DNA of 30,994 nt, from assembly GCA_004431415.1 (NCBI GenBank), contig QPMI01000505.1, positions 1 to 30,994 on the forward strand. Reading direction: 5' to 3'. Below are positions 19,050-30,994 of this stretch, piece by piece (position 1 is the first letter of the stretch; each line of letters starts with the position of its first letter). This DNA is from Cyanophora paradoxa (taxonomy: Eukaryota > Glaucocystophyceae > Cyanophorales > Cyanophoraceae). The notes under the pieces are model-generated. The model worked only from the letters and a program-made list of their open reading frames with translations, was not told where the DNA came from and did no database searches. The translations under genes and the position numbers were made by a program.

Positions 19050-22000
19050 TCAGGCAATCTGCAGTCCTACGAAAGCCTTGCACCGCTGCAGGAGCCCTTT
19101 TGCCTGCTCTTCGTTCGCGAAGATGTCAGGATGCCCCGCGCGGGCGCGCGGAACCACTCTGTGGAGGCGGCCACAAATGGTGCGCATGCTGTGGGATCGC
19201 GCAGGTGGTGGCCACTACACACCACCCGGCCCAGCGCGGGGAAAACAGGACCTCCAGGACGCGGTCGACCCGGCACTTCGCTTTGAAAGTAGACCCAGCG
19301 GTCGTGCGCGCGTTCATCTGGTATGCTGGATCAGAGAGCTCGACGATCGCATGCACCACCCCTGCAACCAGTGTCATGATCGGCACGCTGCGCAACGACA
19401 CCGTTACAGATAGAAAAAGGAAAGGAAAGGAAGAGAAAGTAAGAAAGAGAAGGGGGAAGAAAGACAGAATGAAAGAAAAGAAAGGAAAGGACGCACGGCC
19501 AGTGGTCCCACTCCAGGTTCTTGAAGCTCTTCAGGATGTGCATGATCGCCTCCGGCGTAACGTTCACGTCGTCGAGCCGTCGGACTTCGCATGCGACGGT
19601 GCATGCACCTAGGCCTTGCCGGGCCGTGCACGCCAGGTCTCCGTCGTTGGGTGGGAGTCGGGCAAGAACCTCCACGTATGCGCGCACTGCAGGGCTCGAG
19701 GCTCTCGCCCCGCGCACCGCAGTTGCGATTTCCGCAACGCTGTCGCGCACTGAACGATAGCCGTTCTCCTCCCGCGTCATTGCGGGAAACATGTGCAGCT
19801 TCGCCTTCAGGGTGGTGCTCATCTGGTTAAGGAAGCGGTTCTCGGTGTTCGCGACTCTGCGACGAGAAATCAGAAAAGACCGCTGACAGAGGACATGACG
19901 GGCGGGGTACACATACCGTCTGTAGAGCAAGGAGAGGAGGGGTATTGGAATGGGGCGCTCGGCTGTTCCCATCCACACGGCCTTGTTCCGTCGCGTGTAC
20001 GGTGGGCGGACGTACAGCTCGACCTCTTGCTCCACCTCCTCCATAATCCCCTGCGCATTTGGCTGCGAATTGCGTGAGCCGCCGCGACGACGATGGCGCC
20101 AGGAACGTGCTCACCTCCTGTACTTTGTCGACCCTCACCTTGAACGCGGTCGCCCCAGTTCGTCCACCTCCGGATACTCCTCTCCGGAGCTGTGGGATCG
20201 GTCCCCGCGGTTCAAGAGGCGGTGATTGGGGACGTCCGACTTTGCACCGATCTGCTCCAGCGCCGCTGTGACTTGCTTCAGCGCTGGCATGCTGTTGTGT
20301 GATACACGGCCTGTCCCGTACTTCTCCTGCGTCGAAGTTCAGTTCATGTACGTACCCCCCCCACGCTCCCTTACCCCCCGGGCGCACCACTATCTCGGGC
20401 TTGGAGCGTATCCTTGTGAAGGCCTCGTTCTCCGGGTCCTCGCGATAGACAGCCGCCGGATTCGCGAGCGCCTCGTGGCACGCCTGCCAAGAGACCGAAA
20501 GGCAGGCACGGTTCGGTTGTGGGTTAATCGCTAGGGGGTATCGAAGATTCTGTACCTTCAGCGGCCTCGGTGCTGGTGGGGGGCTGCTCCGGGGTCCTCC
20601 CGGCATCCCGCCTTGCCTCCCACTGAGCTCGGGCCCTCCTTGCATCTCCGTGTTCATCCTCGTCGATTGCCAGTGCGAGATCGACGAGGCCCTTGAAGAT
20701 GAGCTGGTTGATGGTTGTTGCCCACCGTCGGAATCGAGCGATGCGGACAAGGCTTGAGAAGAAGATGCCAATGGAGATGCTGCTCGCTGGCCCGGCAAGC
20801 AGGCGCAGGACCTCCATCCCACTCGTGCGGATGCGCTGCAAAGCCTTTTCGTCGATTGGTCTGCCGGCGCCGCTGTTGACGTTCTTGTTTCCTGTTCCCG
20901 ACTGGCACTTCTCCACCAGCCTCTTGACTTCTTCGAACTCCGAGAGACCCGCCCGCGCCTTTCTCTTACGCCCCTTCTCTCTTGGCATCTCTTGCGCCAA
21001 CATGTCCTCCACAGCCGCTGCCGTAAGCTCGATACATGCATGCAACCTGTGACAGGAAGATCAGATCAGAAACGATGGCGTACCCCCCCCCCCCCCCCGC
21101 CGCCCCCGCGCACCAAAGTTGGAGTGACTCGCCTTCGCTTGTCTGCTGTTGCGCTGACTGAAGTAAGCGGATCAGACTTCGGAGCTGCTCCTTTGCTTCT
21201 TCTGTTGTGCCTAGATTTAAAGCTTGCTGGCTGAGCCCGAGAGTTGCCTGCATGCGTGGCAGATTGACTTGGGCCTGACCATTCTTAACCTGAGCGTGAA
21301 GTTGAGCTCGACGAAGTACAAGATTTAGATGAAGAATGTCACCTCCAGGAATGCATCAGCAAGAGACTGAGCTCGAGCTGGCTCGCGCTCCATATCTGCC
21401 TCTGCAGGTCGCCAGGCAAGAAGTTGTGTGAGCACCGCTGCAGCTGACCGGATATCGCCATCGACAGGAGCTGCAATGCAGTTAGACCACAACGAAGCGC
21501 CACTTAGCAGTCATTCAAATGCAACTCACAGTAGAAATCAAGCGACTCGCCGCCTGACTGACCAAAGAAGTACAGCTCGATCCATTGGGAGAGGTACAGC
21601 TTCGATTGTACAGCATACGAGCGGCTATCTGCACGAGGCGCTGCGGGTTCCTGGAACTCCAGAGCCAAGATTACCTGCACACAAAGACACAATCAGCAGA
21701 TGCAGCAAGCAGCAAGCATGTCAAACTTGCCAGGTCTATTTCACGCAATCTCCTCTCACGGGCGTAGATCTTGTTCTTGTAGAACCACTTGGCTCGCTCC
21801 TTTAGCCAATCGTGATGCTTGTCTCGCATTTCCTTGTCCACTTCGAATTGCCCGTGCTCGCCTACAGAACCAAGGCCAAGAAATGCGCACTGCATCGGCA
21901 TTCAGTACATTCACACGATGGAAGAACAATAGAAGCTCACATCAATGTCAATGAGTTCCTCGTAATGCGAAGAACTCTTTGTCTCGTCACCGTTGCCGTC

Positions 22001-22470
22001 GTTTACATTGCGTGCAGCCTCTTGCTGGCGTGTCGACTCGAGCGCCACCTAAGATCATATTCAGAACAGAATCGCAAGATAAGTTGCAGTAAGAACTGCA
22101 CCGAGCTCAAGAATTGCTTCAGAGCATTGAGCTCGTCCAGGGTCCGGTCCCGGGCCGGTTCGCCGCGAAACCGCACTCGGCAAGACCTAGCCTGAGCTTG
22201 AGCCGCCTGTGCTGTTATCTACACGAGCATGAGCTGACATCATAGGTACTCTGACAAATCCGTGCACCAGATCGAGCCAATCAACACAACTTTGAAATAT
22301 GTCGCCTCGCTGTTCTCCATTCGTTTCCACGAACAAGTCCCGCAGCGCTTGCAAGGCTTGAGGTGGGGGCAAGTTGATGAGAACGCCCTCTACGTAGTGC
22401 AGCATGGGTCCAAAGCTGCACAACATATGAGAGATGCAGCAGTTAGGCCTCCGGGCTCGTGCACCAACAT
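19050..22470 (-). CDS. Array gene copy 2
   Basis: Same gene as copy 1 shifted by about 5.0 kb, ending at a TGA at 19050-19052 and starting at Met 22470 or in a possible 5' exon to about 22945. The long exon downstream of LHACIEL is intact here through FKGLVDLALAIDEDEHG, where copy 1 lacks one C. The exon with EKYGTGRVSHNS is one C short (near 20157) compared with copies 3 and 4. Confidence 0.65.
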
Positions 22471-22492
22471 CGTGGCGGCGGTGTACACTGGG

Positions 22493-22712
22493 TCCGGGGC
22501 CGGGGGAGGGGCAGGGCCGGGGGAGGGCAGGGCCGGGGGAGGGGCAGGGCCGGGGGAGGGCGGGGTCGGGGGGAGATGGAGGGCGGGGCCCGGGGATGGG
22601 CGGGGTCGGGGGAGGGGCGGGGCCGGGGGAGGGGCGGGGTCGGGGGAGATGGAGGGGCGGGGCCCGGGGGATGGGCGGGGTCGGGGGAGGGCGGGGCCGG
22701 GGGAGGGGCGGG
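22493..22712 (+). repeat. G-rich minisatellite, unit 2
   Basis: Same minisatellite as in unit 1, with different G-run lengths. Confidence 0.85.
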
Positions 22713-22961
22713 CAGTACCCCTCTCCCCGCGTCGCACCGGCCCCCGCCGCGCCGGTCAGCGTGGGGACAAGCTCAAGGCTGGAGCGAGCGCCGCCGCTTG
22801 CCGTGCTGCCCCGAGGCCGCCCCCGAGGCCACCACCCGCCGTGCGGCCCGCCAGAAGGGGATTGGGAGATGAGCTGGAGGTCCACTCCATCTCTTCCTCC
22901 CCAAAGAGAGTGCTCCTGGGGTCGACATGCTGCGGAGTCGGGCATAAGACACCGAAAAGCA

Positions 22962-23379
22962 GCGATCGCTTGGCCAATGAGAAGGCGGTGGACGTCAAGC
23001 CCGCGGCGACCGTTAGAACTGAGAACCCAGAAGCGATCGCCGGCCCAGCAGCTCTTTGTTAGAGGTCGGACTCGCTGGGTATGGCGCCGAACACAAAGCG
23101 ATCGCCGAGCAATGAGAAGGCTCTATGCGCGGGCAGATCTAGCGATCCAATTGAATAGGGAATCTCTATGCGAGCAAGCTCGCAGCGCTACGGGAGGCGG
23201 GCACGCACTGCAGGCGTTGGCGTTGGCTGGTGCGACGAACTTGAAGCAGCTCCTGTGCAAGCGATCGCCGGTCAGAGAGCCTTCTCATCGCTTCGGCGAC
23301 CGCCAGGCCCTGGTACCGAGTACTCCGGGGCAATCGCTAGCGCGAACCGTCGGACGACGGACGCGGCGCCGGCGATCGC
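22962..23379. promoter_or_regulatory. GCGATCGC octamer cluster, unit 2/3 junction
   Basis: Same five-octamer arrangement upstream of gene copy 2, including the inverted AGAGCCTTCTCAT at 23276. Confidence 0.5.
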
Positions 23380-23942
23380 TTAAAAAAGGCCCCGGCCCGA
23401 TCCGAGCCCATGGCCGGCGGGCATAGTGAACATAGTGCCAAAATGTCGCCCCGAAATCACGGTTTTTAGAAGGATCGGAAGAAAGCGCGCCCAAGCAGGA
23501 CCGAGGGGCGGTTCCGGCACGTACCTACTGACTCAGAGCTGCTTGCGCTGGGCCCGCCGGCCGACGCCATGAGACCCGGTTGAGAGCTCGAATCCCTGCG
23601 CGCCGCCTTACAGCGGCCGAGGATGGGGCGAAGGCTGCAGAATTCGATGATGTGCACCTCGGACAAGCGAAAGCGCGTAGCTAGCGCGCCGCCGGCGCCG
23701 CGGGTGAGCCGATGAAGCCAGCGATGTGTACTCCTCGCGTGCGCGGGCGCGGCGACGTCGCCTGCCGGGCGGGCGTGGCGCCGCGGGGCTGAGCACGGCG
23801 CGCGCACGGCAGTGCACATGCGCATCGGGCGGTGTTGACGTTCGCGCGCTGCAGCTGCATGCATGGCGCCGGCCGGGCGCGCGGAAGTTGGTTTTTTTTG
23901 CTATTCGTCCCCCCTGCGCTTCTCCCCCCCTTCATTCCCCCG

Positions 23943-23966
23943 AAGTTAGCCACCGGTGGCTAACTT
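23943..23966. repeat. 24-bp perfect palindrome, unit 3
   Basis: Same perfect palindrome downstream of the unit 3 gene. Confidence 0.85.
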
Positions 23967-24056
23967 GCGATCGAAGGGTACAGGGATCACCCTCCTGAAA
24001 TTGATCTCTTACAAAACCAACGCTGTCGTAGAACCCTACACTATCTGCAAGCGGAA

Positions 24057-27000
24057 TCAGGCAATCTGCAGTCCTACGAAAGCCTTGCACCGCTGCAGGA
24101 GCCCTTTTGCCTGCTCTTCGTTCGCGAAGATGTCAGGATGCCCGCGCGGGGCGCGCGAACCACTCTGTGGAGGCGGCCACAAATGGTGCGCATGCTGTGG
24201 GATCGCGCAGGTGGTGGCCACTACACACCACCCGGCCCAGCGCGGGGAAAACAGGACCTCCAGGACGCGGTCGACCCGGCACTTCGCTTTGAAAGTAGAC
24301 CCAGCGGTCGTGCGCGCGTTCATCTGGTATGCTGGATCAGAGAGCTCGACGATCGCATGCACCACCCCTGCAACCAGTGTCATGATCGGCACGCTGCGCA
24401 ACGACACCGTTACAGATAGAAAAAGGAAAGGAAAGGAAGAGAAAGTAAGAAAGAGAAGGGGGAAGAAAGACAGAATGAAAGAAAAGAAAGGAAAGGACGC
24501 ACGGCCAGTGGTCCCACTCCAGGTTCTTGAAGCTCTTCAGGATGTGCATGATCGCCTCCGGCGTAACGTTCACGTCGTCGAGCCGTCGGACTTCGCATGC
24601 GACGGTGCATGCACCTAGGCCTTGCCGGGCCGTGCACGCCAGGTCTCCGTCGTTGGGTGGGAGTCGGGCAAGAACCTCCACGTATGCGCGCACTGCAGGG
24701 CTCGAGGCTCTCGCCCCGCGCACCGCAGTTGCGATTTCCGCAACGCTGTCGCGCACTGAACGATAGCCGTTCTCCTCCCGCGTCATTGCGGGAAACATGT
24801 GCAGCTTCGCCTTCAGGGTGGTGCTCATCTGGTTAAGGAAGCGGTTCTCGGTGTTCGCGACTCTGCGACGAGAAATCAGAAAAGACCGCTGACAGAGGAC
24901 ATGACGGGCGGGGTACACATACCGTCTGTAGAGCAAGGAGAGGAGGGGTATTGGAATGGGGCGCTCGGCTGTTCCCATCCACACGGCCTTGTTCCGTCGC
25001 GTGTACGGTGGGCGGACGTACAGCTCGACCTCTTGCTCCACCTCCTCCATAATCCCCTGCGCATTTGGCTGCGAATTGCGTGAGCCGCCGCGACGACGAT
25101 GGCGCCAGGAACGTGCTCACCTCCTGTACTTTGTCGACCCTCACCTTGAACGCGGTCGCCCCCAGTTCGTCCACCTCCGGATACTCCTCTCCGGAGCTGT
25201 GGGATCGGTCCCCGCGGTTCAAGAGGCGGTGATTGGGGACGTCCGACTTTGCACCGATCTGCTCCAGCGCCGCTGTGACTTGCTTCAGCGCTGGCATGCT
25301 GTTGTGTGATACACGGCCTGTCCCGTACTTCTCCTGCGTCGAAGTTCAGTTCATGTACGTACCCCCCCCACGCTCCCTTACCCCCCGGGCGCACCACTAT
25401 CTCGGGCTTGGAGCGTATCCTTGTGAAGGCCTCGTTCTCCGGGTCCTCGCGATAGACAGCCGCCGGATTCGCGAGCGCCTCGTGGCACGCCTGCCAAGAG
25501 ACCGAAAGGCAGGCACGGTTCGGTTGTGGGTTAATCGCTAGGGGTATCGAAGATTCTGTACCTTCAGCGGCCTCGGTGCTGGGTGGGGGCTGCTCCGGGT
25601 CCTCCCGGCATCCCGCCTTGCCTCCCACTGAGCTCGGGCCCTCCTTGCATCTCCGTGTTCATCCTCGTCGATTGCCAGTGCGAGATCGACGAGGCCCTTG
25701 AAGATGAGCTGGTTGATGGTTGTTGCCCACCGTCGGAATCGAGCGATGCGGACAAGGCTTGAGAAGAAGATGCCAATGGAGATGCTGCTCGCTGGCCCGG
25801 CAAGCAGGCGCAGGACCTCCATCCCACTCGTGCGGATGCGCTGCAAAGCCTTTTCGTCGATTGGTCTGCCGGCGCCGCTGTTGACGTTCTTGTTTCCTGT
25901 TCCCGACTGGCACTTCTCCACCAGCCTCTTGACTTCTTCGAACTCCGAGAGACCCGCCCGCGCCTTTCTCTTACGCCCCTTCTCTCTTGGCATCTCTTGC
26001 GCCAACATGTCCTCCACAGCCGCTGCCGTAAGCTCGATACATGCATGCAACCTGTGACAGGAAGATCAGATCAGAAACGATGGCGTACCCCCCCCCCCCC
26101 CGCGGCCCCCCGCGCACCAAAGTTGGAGTGACTCGCCTTCGCTTGTCTGCTGTTGCGCTGACTGAAGTAAGCGGATCAGACTTCGGAGCTGCTCCTTTGC
26201 TTCTTCTGTTGTGCCTAGATTTAAAGCTTGCTGGCTGAGCCCGAGAGTTGCCTGCATGCGTGGCAGATTGACTTGGGCCTGACCATTCTTAACCTGAGCG
26301 TGAAGTTGAGCTCGACGAAGTACAAGATTAGATGAAGAATGTCACCTCCAGGAATGCATCAGCAAGAGACTGAGCTCGAGCTGGCTCGCGCTCCATATCT
26401 GCCTCTGCAGGTCGCCAGGCAAGAAGTTGTGTGAGCACCGCTGCAGCTGACCGGATATCGCCATCGACAGGAGCTGCAATGCAGTTAGACCACAACGAAG
26501 CGCCACTTAGCAGTCATTCAAATGCAACTCACAGTAGAAATCAAGCGACTCGCCGCCTGACTGACCAAAGAAGTACAGCTCGATCCATTGGAGAGGTACA
26601 GCTTCGATTGTACAGCATACGAGCGGCTATCTGCACGAGGCGCTGCGGGTTCCTGGAACTCCAGAGCCAAGATTACCTGCACACAAAGACACAATCAGCA
26701 GATGCAGCAAGCAGCAAGCATGTCAAACTTGCCAGGTCTATTTCACGCAATCTCCTCTCACGGGCGTAGATCTTGTTCTTGTAGAACCACTTGGCTCGCT
26801 CCTTTAGCCAATCGTGATGCTTGTCTCGCATTTCCTTGTCCACTTCGAATTGCCCGTGCTCGCCTACAGAACCAAGGCCAAGAAATGCGCACTGCATCGG
26901 CATTCAGTACATTCACACGATGGAAGAACAATAGAAGCTCACATCAATGTCAATGAGTTCCTCGTAATGCGAAGAACTCTTTGTCTCGTCACCGTTGCCG

Positions 27001-27473
27001 TCGTTTACATTGCGTGCAGCCTCTTGCTGGCGTGTCGACTCGAGCGCCACCTAAGATCATATTCAGAACAGAATCGCAAGATAAGTTGCAGTAAGAACTG
27101 CACCGAGCTCAAGAATTGCTTCAGAGCATTGAGCTCGTCCAGGGTCCGGTCCCGGGCCGGTTCGCCGCGAAACCGCACTCGGCAAGACCTAGCCTGAGCT
27201 TGAGCCGCCTGTGCTGTTATCTACACGAGCATGAGCTGACATCATAGGTACTCTGACAAATCCGTGCACCAGATCGAGCCAATCAACACAACTTTGAAAT
27301 ATGTCGCCTCGCTGTTCTCCATTCGTTTCCACGAACAAGTCCCGCAGCGCTTGCAAGGCTTGAGGTGGGGGCAAGTTGATGAGAACGCCCTCTACGTAGT
27401 GCAGCATGGGGTCCAAAGCTGCACAACATATGAGAGATGCAGCAGTTAGGCCTCCGGGCTCGTGCACCAACAT
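24057..27473 (-). CDS. Array gene copy 3
   Basis: Same gene; stop at 24057, Met 27473. This copy keeps phase in the exons where copies 1 and 2 fail: the exon EKYGTGRVSHNS through VDKVQE is 213 nt (71 codons), and VPIMTLVAGVVHAIVELSD is open. It lacks one G near 24158, in the GC-rich loop of the last exon. It is the best single template for predicting the protein. Confidence 0.7.
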
Positions 27474-27493
27474 CGTGGCGCGGTGTACACTGG

Positions 27494-27722
27494 GTCGGGG
27501 CCGGGGGGAGGGCAGGGCCGGGGGAGGGCAGGGCCGGGGGAGGGCAGGGCCGGGGGGAGGGGCGGGGTCGGGGGAGATGGAGGGGCGGGGCCCGGGGGAT
27601 GGGCGGGGTCGGGGGGAGGGGCGGGGCCGGGGGGAGGGGCGGGGTCGGGGGGAGATGGAGGGGCGGGGCCCGGGGGATGGGCGGGGTCGGGGGGAGGGGC
27701 GGGGCCGGGGGGAGGGGCGGGC
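27494..27722 (+). repeat. G-rich minisatellite, unit 3
   Basis: Same minisatellite, about 9 bp longer and with longer G runs (up to six G). Confidence 0.85.
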
Positions 27723-27970
27723 AGTACCCCTCTCCCCCGCGTCGCACCGGCCCCCGCCGCGCCGGTCAGCGTGGGGACAAGCTCAAGGCTGGAGCGAGCG
27801 CCGCCGCTTGCCGTGCTGCCCCCGAGGCCGCCCCCGAGGCCACCACCCGCCGTGCGGCCCGCCAGAAGGGATTGGGAGATGAGCTGGAGGTCCACTCCAT
27901 CTCTTCCTCCCCAAAGAGAGTGCTCCTGGGTCGACATGCTGCGGAGTCGGGCATAAGACACCGAAAAGCA

Positions 27971-28386
27971 GCGATCGCTTGGCCAATGAGAAGGCGGTGG
28001 ACGTCAAGCCGCGGCGACCGTTAGAACTGAGAACCCAGAAGCGATCGCCGGCCCAGCAGCTCTTTGTTAGAGGTCGGACTCGCTGGGTATGGCGCCGAAC
28101 ACAAAGCGATCGCCGAGCAATGAGAAGGCTCTATGCGCGGGGCAGATCTAGCGATCCAATTGAATAGGGAATCTCTATGCGAGCAAGCTCGCAGCGCTAC
28201 GGGAGGCGGGCACGCACTGCAGGCGTTGGCGTTGGCTGGTGCGACGAACTTGAAGCAGCTCCTGTGCAAGCGATCGCCGTCAGAGAGCCTTCTCATCGCT
28301 TCGGCGACCGCCAGGCCCTGGTACCGAGTACTCCGGGGCAATCGCTAGCGCGAACCGTCGGACGACGGACGCGGCGCCGCGATCGC
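27971..28386. promoter_or_regulatory. GCGATCGC octamer cluster, unit 3/4 junction
   Basis: Same arrangement upstream of gene copy 3. The octamers survive although flanking bases show deletions. Confidence 0.5.
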
Positions 28387-28942
28387 TTAAAAAAGGCCCC
28401 GCCCGATCCGAGCCCATGGCCGGCGGCATAGTGAACATAGTGCCAAAAGTCGCCCCGAAATCACGGTTTTTAGAAGGATCGGAAGAAAGCGCGCCCAAGC
28501 AGGACCGAGGGCGGTTCCGGCACGTACCTACTGACTCAGAGCTGCTTGCGCTGGCCCGCCGGCCGACGCCATGAGACCCGGTTGAGAGCTCGAATCCTGC
28601 GCGCCGCCTTACACGGCCGAGGATGGGGCGAAGGCTGCAGAATTCGATGATGTGCACCTCGGACAAGCGAAAAGCGCGTAGCTAGCGCGCCGCCGGCGCC
28701 GCGGGTGAGCCGATGAAGCCAGCGATGTGTACTCCTCGCGTGCGCGGGCGCGGCGACGTCGCCTGCCGGGCGGCGTGGCGCCGCGGGGCTGAGCACGGCG
28801 CGCGCACGGCAGTGCACATGCGCATCGGGCGGTGTTGACGTTCGCGCGCTGCAGCTGCATGCATGGCGCCGGCCGGGGCGCGCGGAAGTTGGTTTTTTTG
28901 CTATTCGTCCCCCCTGCGCTTCTCCCCCCCTTCATTCCCCCG

Positions 28943-28966
28943 AAGTTAGCCACCGGTGGCTAACTT
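28943..28966. repeat. 24-bp perfect palindrome, unit 4
   Basis: Same palindrome, unchanged even though the surrounding sequence of unit 4 is full of deletions. Confidence 0.85.
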
Positions 28967-29056
28967 GCGATCGAAGGGTACAGGGATCACCCTCCTGAAA
29001 TTGATCTCTTACAAAACAACGCTGTCGTAGAACCCTACACTATCTTGCAAGCGGAA

Positions 29057-30994
29057 TCAGGCAATCTGCAGTCCTACGAAAGCCTTGCACCGCTGCAGGA
29101 GCCCTTTTGCCTGCTCTTCGTCGCGAAGATGTCAGGATGCCCCGCGCGGGGCGCGCGGAACCACTCTGTGGAGGCGGCCACAAATGGTGCGCATGCTGTG
29201 GATCGCGCAGGTGGTGGCCACTACACACCACCCGGCCCCAGCGCGGGGAAAACAGACCTCCAGGACGCGGTCGACCCGGCACTTCGCTTTGAAAGTAGAC
29301 CCAGCGGTCGTGCGCGCGTTCATCTGGTATGCTGGATCAGAGAGCTCGACGATCGCATGCACCACCCTGCAACCAGTGTCATGATCGGCACGCTGCGCAA
29401 CGACACCGTTACAGATAGAAAAGGAAAGGAAGGAAGAAAAGTAAGAAGAGAGGGGGAAAGACAGAATGAAAGAAAGAAAGGAAAGGACGCACGGCCAGTG
29501 GTCCACTCCAGGTTCTTGAAGCTCTTCAGATGTGCATGATCGCTCCGGCGTAACGTTCACGTCGTCGAGCCGTCGGACTTCGCATGCCGACGGTGCATGC
29601 ACTAGGCCTTGCCGGCCGTGCACGCCAGGTCTCCGTCGTTGGTGGGAGTCGGGCAAGAACCTCACGTATGCGCGCACTGCAGGGCTCGAGCTTCGCCCGC
29701 GCACCGCAGTTTGCGATTTCCGCAACGCTGTCGCGCACTGAACGATAGCCTTCTCCTCCCGCGTCATTGCGGAAACATGTGCAGCTTCGCCTTCAGGGTG
29801 GTGCTCATCTGGTTAAGGAAGCGGTTCTCGTGTTCGCGACTCTGCGACGAGATCAGAAAAGACCGCTGACAGAGGACATGACGGGCGGGGGTACACATAC
29901 CGTCTGTAGAGCAAGGAGAGGAGGGGTATTGGAATGGGGCGCTCGGCTGTTCCCATCCACACGGCCTTGTTCCGTCGCGTGTACGGTGGGCGGACGTACA
30001 GCACCTCTTGCTCCACCTCCTCCATAATCCCCTGCGCATTTGGCTGCGAATTGCGTGAGCCGCCGCGACGACGATGGGCCAGGAACGTGCTCACCTCCTG
30101 TACTTTGTCGACCTCACCTTGAACGCGGTCGCCCCCAGTTCGTCCACCTCCGGATACTCCTCTCCGGAGCTGTGGGATCGTCCCCGCGGTTCAAAGAGCG
30201 GTGATTGGGGACGTCCGACTTTGCACCGATCTGCTCCAGCGCCGCTGTGACTGCTTCAGCGCTGGCATGCTGTTGTGTGATACACGGCCTGTCCCGTACT
30301 TCTCCTGCGTCGAAGTTCAGTTCATGTACGTACCCCCCCCACGCTCCCTTACCCCCCGGGCGCACCACTATCTCGGGCTTGGAGCGTATCCTTGTGAAGG
30401 CCTCGTTCTCCGGGTCCTCGCGATAGACAGCCGCCGGATTCGCGAGCGCCTCGTGGCACGCCTGCCAAGAGACCGAAAGGCAGGCACGGTTCGGTTGTGG
30501 GTTAATCGCTAGGGGGTATCGAAGATTCTGTACCTTCAGCGGCCTCGGTGCTGGGTGGGGGCTGCTCCGGGGTCCTCCCCGGCATCCCGCCTTGCCTCCC
30601 ACTGAGCTCGGGCCCTCCTTGCATCTCCGTGTTCATCCTCGTCGATTGCCAGTGCGAGATCGACGAGGCCCTTGAAGATGAGCTGGTTGATGGTTGTTGC
30701 CCACCGTCGGAATCGAGCGATGCGGACAAGGCTTGAGAAGAAGATGCCAATGGAGATGCTGCTCGCTGGCCCGGCAAGCAGGCGCAGGACCTCCATCCCA
30801 CTCGTGCGGATGCGCTGCAAAGCCTTTTCGTCGATTGGTCTGCCGGCGCCGCTGTTGACGTTCTTGTTTCCTGTTCCCGACTGGCACTTCTCCACCAGCC
30901 TCTTGACTTCTTCGAACTCCGAGAGACCCGCCCGCGCCTTTCTCTTACGCCCCTTCTCTCTTGGCATCTCTTGCGCCAACATGTCCTCCACAGC
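29057..30994 (-). CDS. Array gene copy 4 (5' part outside window)
   Basis: Partial copy of the same gene; the 5' exons lie beyond the right edge. The exon reading MEDMLAQEMPREKGRKRKAR is intact at the edge. Between 29057 and 30260 many one-base deletions interrupt the exons seen intact in other copies (for example in the LEVLARLPP and ELYVRPPYT exons). I judge these more likely sequence errors than a real pseudogene. Confidence 0.55.

Larger units (their letters stand above)
18267..23275. repeat. Tandem array unit 2 (5009 bp)
   Basis: Second copy, in the same orientation. It differs from unit 1 almost only by one-base changes in homopolymers (runs of C or G) and small length changes in the G-rich minisatellite. 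Confidence 0.95.
23276..28283. repeat. Tandem array unit 3 (5008 bp)
   Basis: Third copy. It is nearly identical to units 1 and 2 up to about 27470; beyond that, single-base deletions become more frequent and continue into unit 4. Confidence 0.95.
28284..30994. repeat. Tandem array unit 4 (partial, runs off window)
   Basis: First 2.7 kb of a fourth copy, ending at the window edge. Between 28284 and about 30260 it carries many one-base deletions relative to the other copies, some outside homopolymers; from about 30260 to the end it matches them closely again. Confidence 0.95.

Noticed and set aside
28284-30260. Unit 4 gene called a pseudogene
   Set aside because: The changes are almost only one-base deletions in one contiguous block, more like consensus error than evolutionary decay.
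13267-30994. Array as an rDNA, histone or CRISPR array, or as a transposon
   Set aside because: No rRNA or histone sequence is seen; the unit is far too long for CRISPR; no transposase, integrase or reverse-transcriptase motif, terminal repeat or target duplication was found.

Overview
The window is nuclear DNA of a GC-rich eukaryote. Three genes on the left can be followed exon by exon against well-known families, and every junction keeps reading phase. They are packed with short introns (mostly 50-120 bp) that start GTGCG or GC and end GCAG. An RWP-RK protein, a TRPY-type vacuolar channel, compact GC-rich genes and frequent GC-AG introns together suggest a unicellular alga. A haptophyte is my best guess, but that is inference; no marker gene fixes the taxon.

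Left part (1-11.5 kb), five candidate transcription units. (1) A TRPY/YVC1-like cation channel on the minus strand (185-3525). (2) WDR82/Swd2 on the minus strand (4692-6314), with 10 exons and 317 residues. (3) An AlkA/Mag1-type DNA glycosylase on the plus strand (6542-7965), with 8 exons and 281 residues, head to head with WDR82 across 227 bp. (4) An RWP-RK transcription factor on the minus strand (9709-11328). (5) Low-complexity minus-strand coding sequence at 8360-9440, possibly the same transcript as the RWP-RK gene. The genes share no obvious pathway; they look like ordinary chromatin, repair, channel and regulatory genes.

Middle (11.5-13.27 kb): AT-richer intergenic DNA with palindromes, microsatellites and a cluster of degenerate repeats. 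I see no convincing gene.

Right part (13267 to the end): a head-to-tail tandem array of a roughly 5.0 kb unit. Three full copies (periods 5000, 5009 and 5008 bp) and 2.7 kb of a fourth are present. Each unit carries one multi-exon minus-strand gene of about 800 residues that I do not recognise. Each also has a 24-bp perfect palindrome just past the stop codon, a G-rich minisatellite at the 5' end of the gene, and a cluster of GCGATCGC octamers further upstream. Copies differ almost only by one-base indels, mostly in homopolymers and most densely at 27.47-30.26 kb. That pattern points to consensus error rather than real divergence, so frame breaks in single copies should not be read as pseudogenes.
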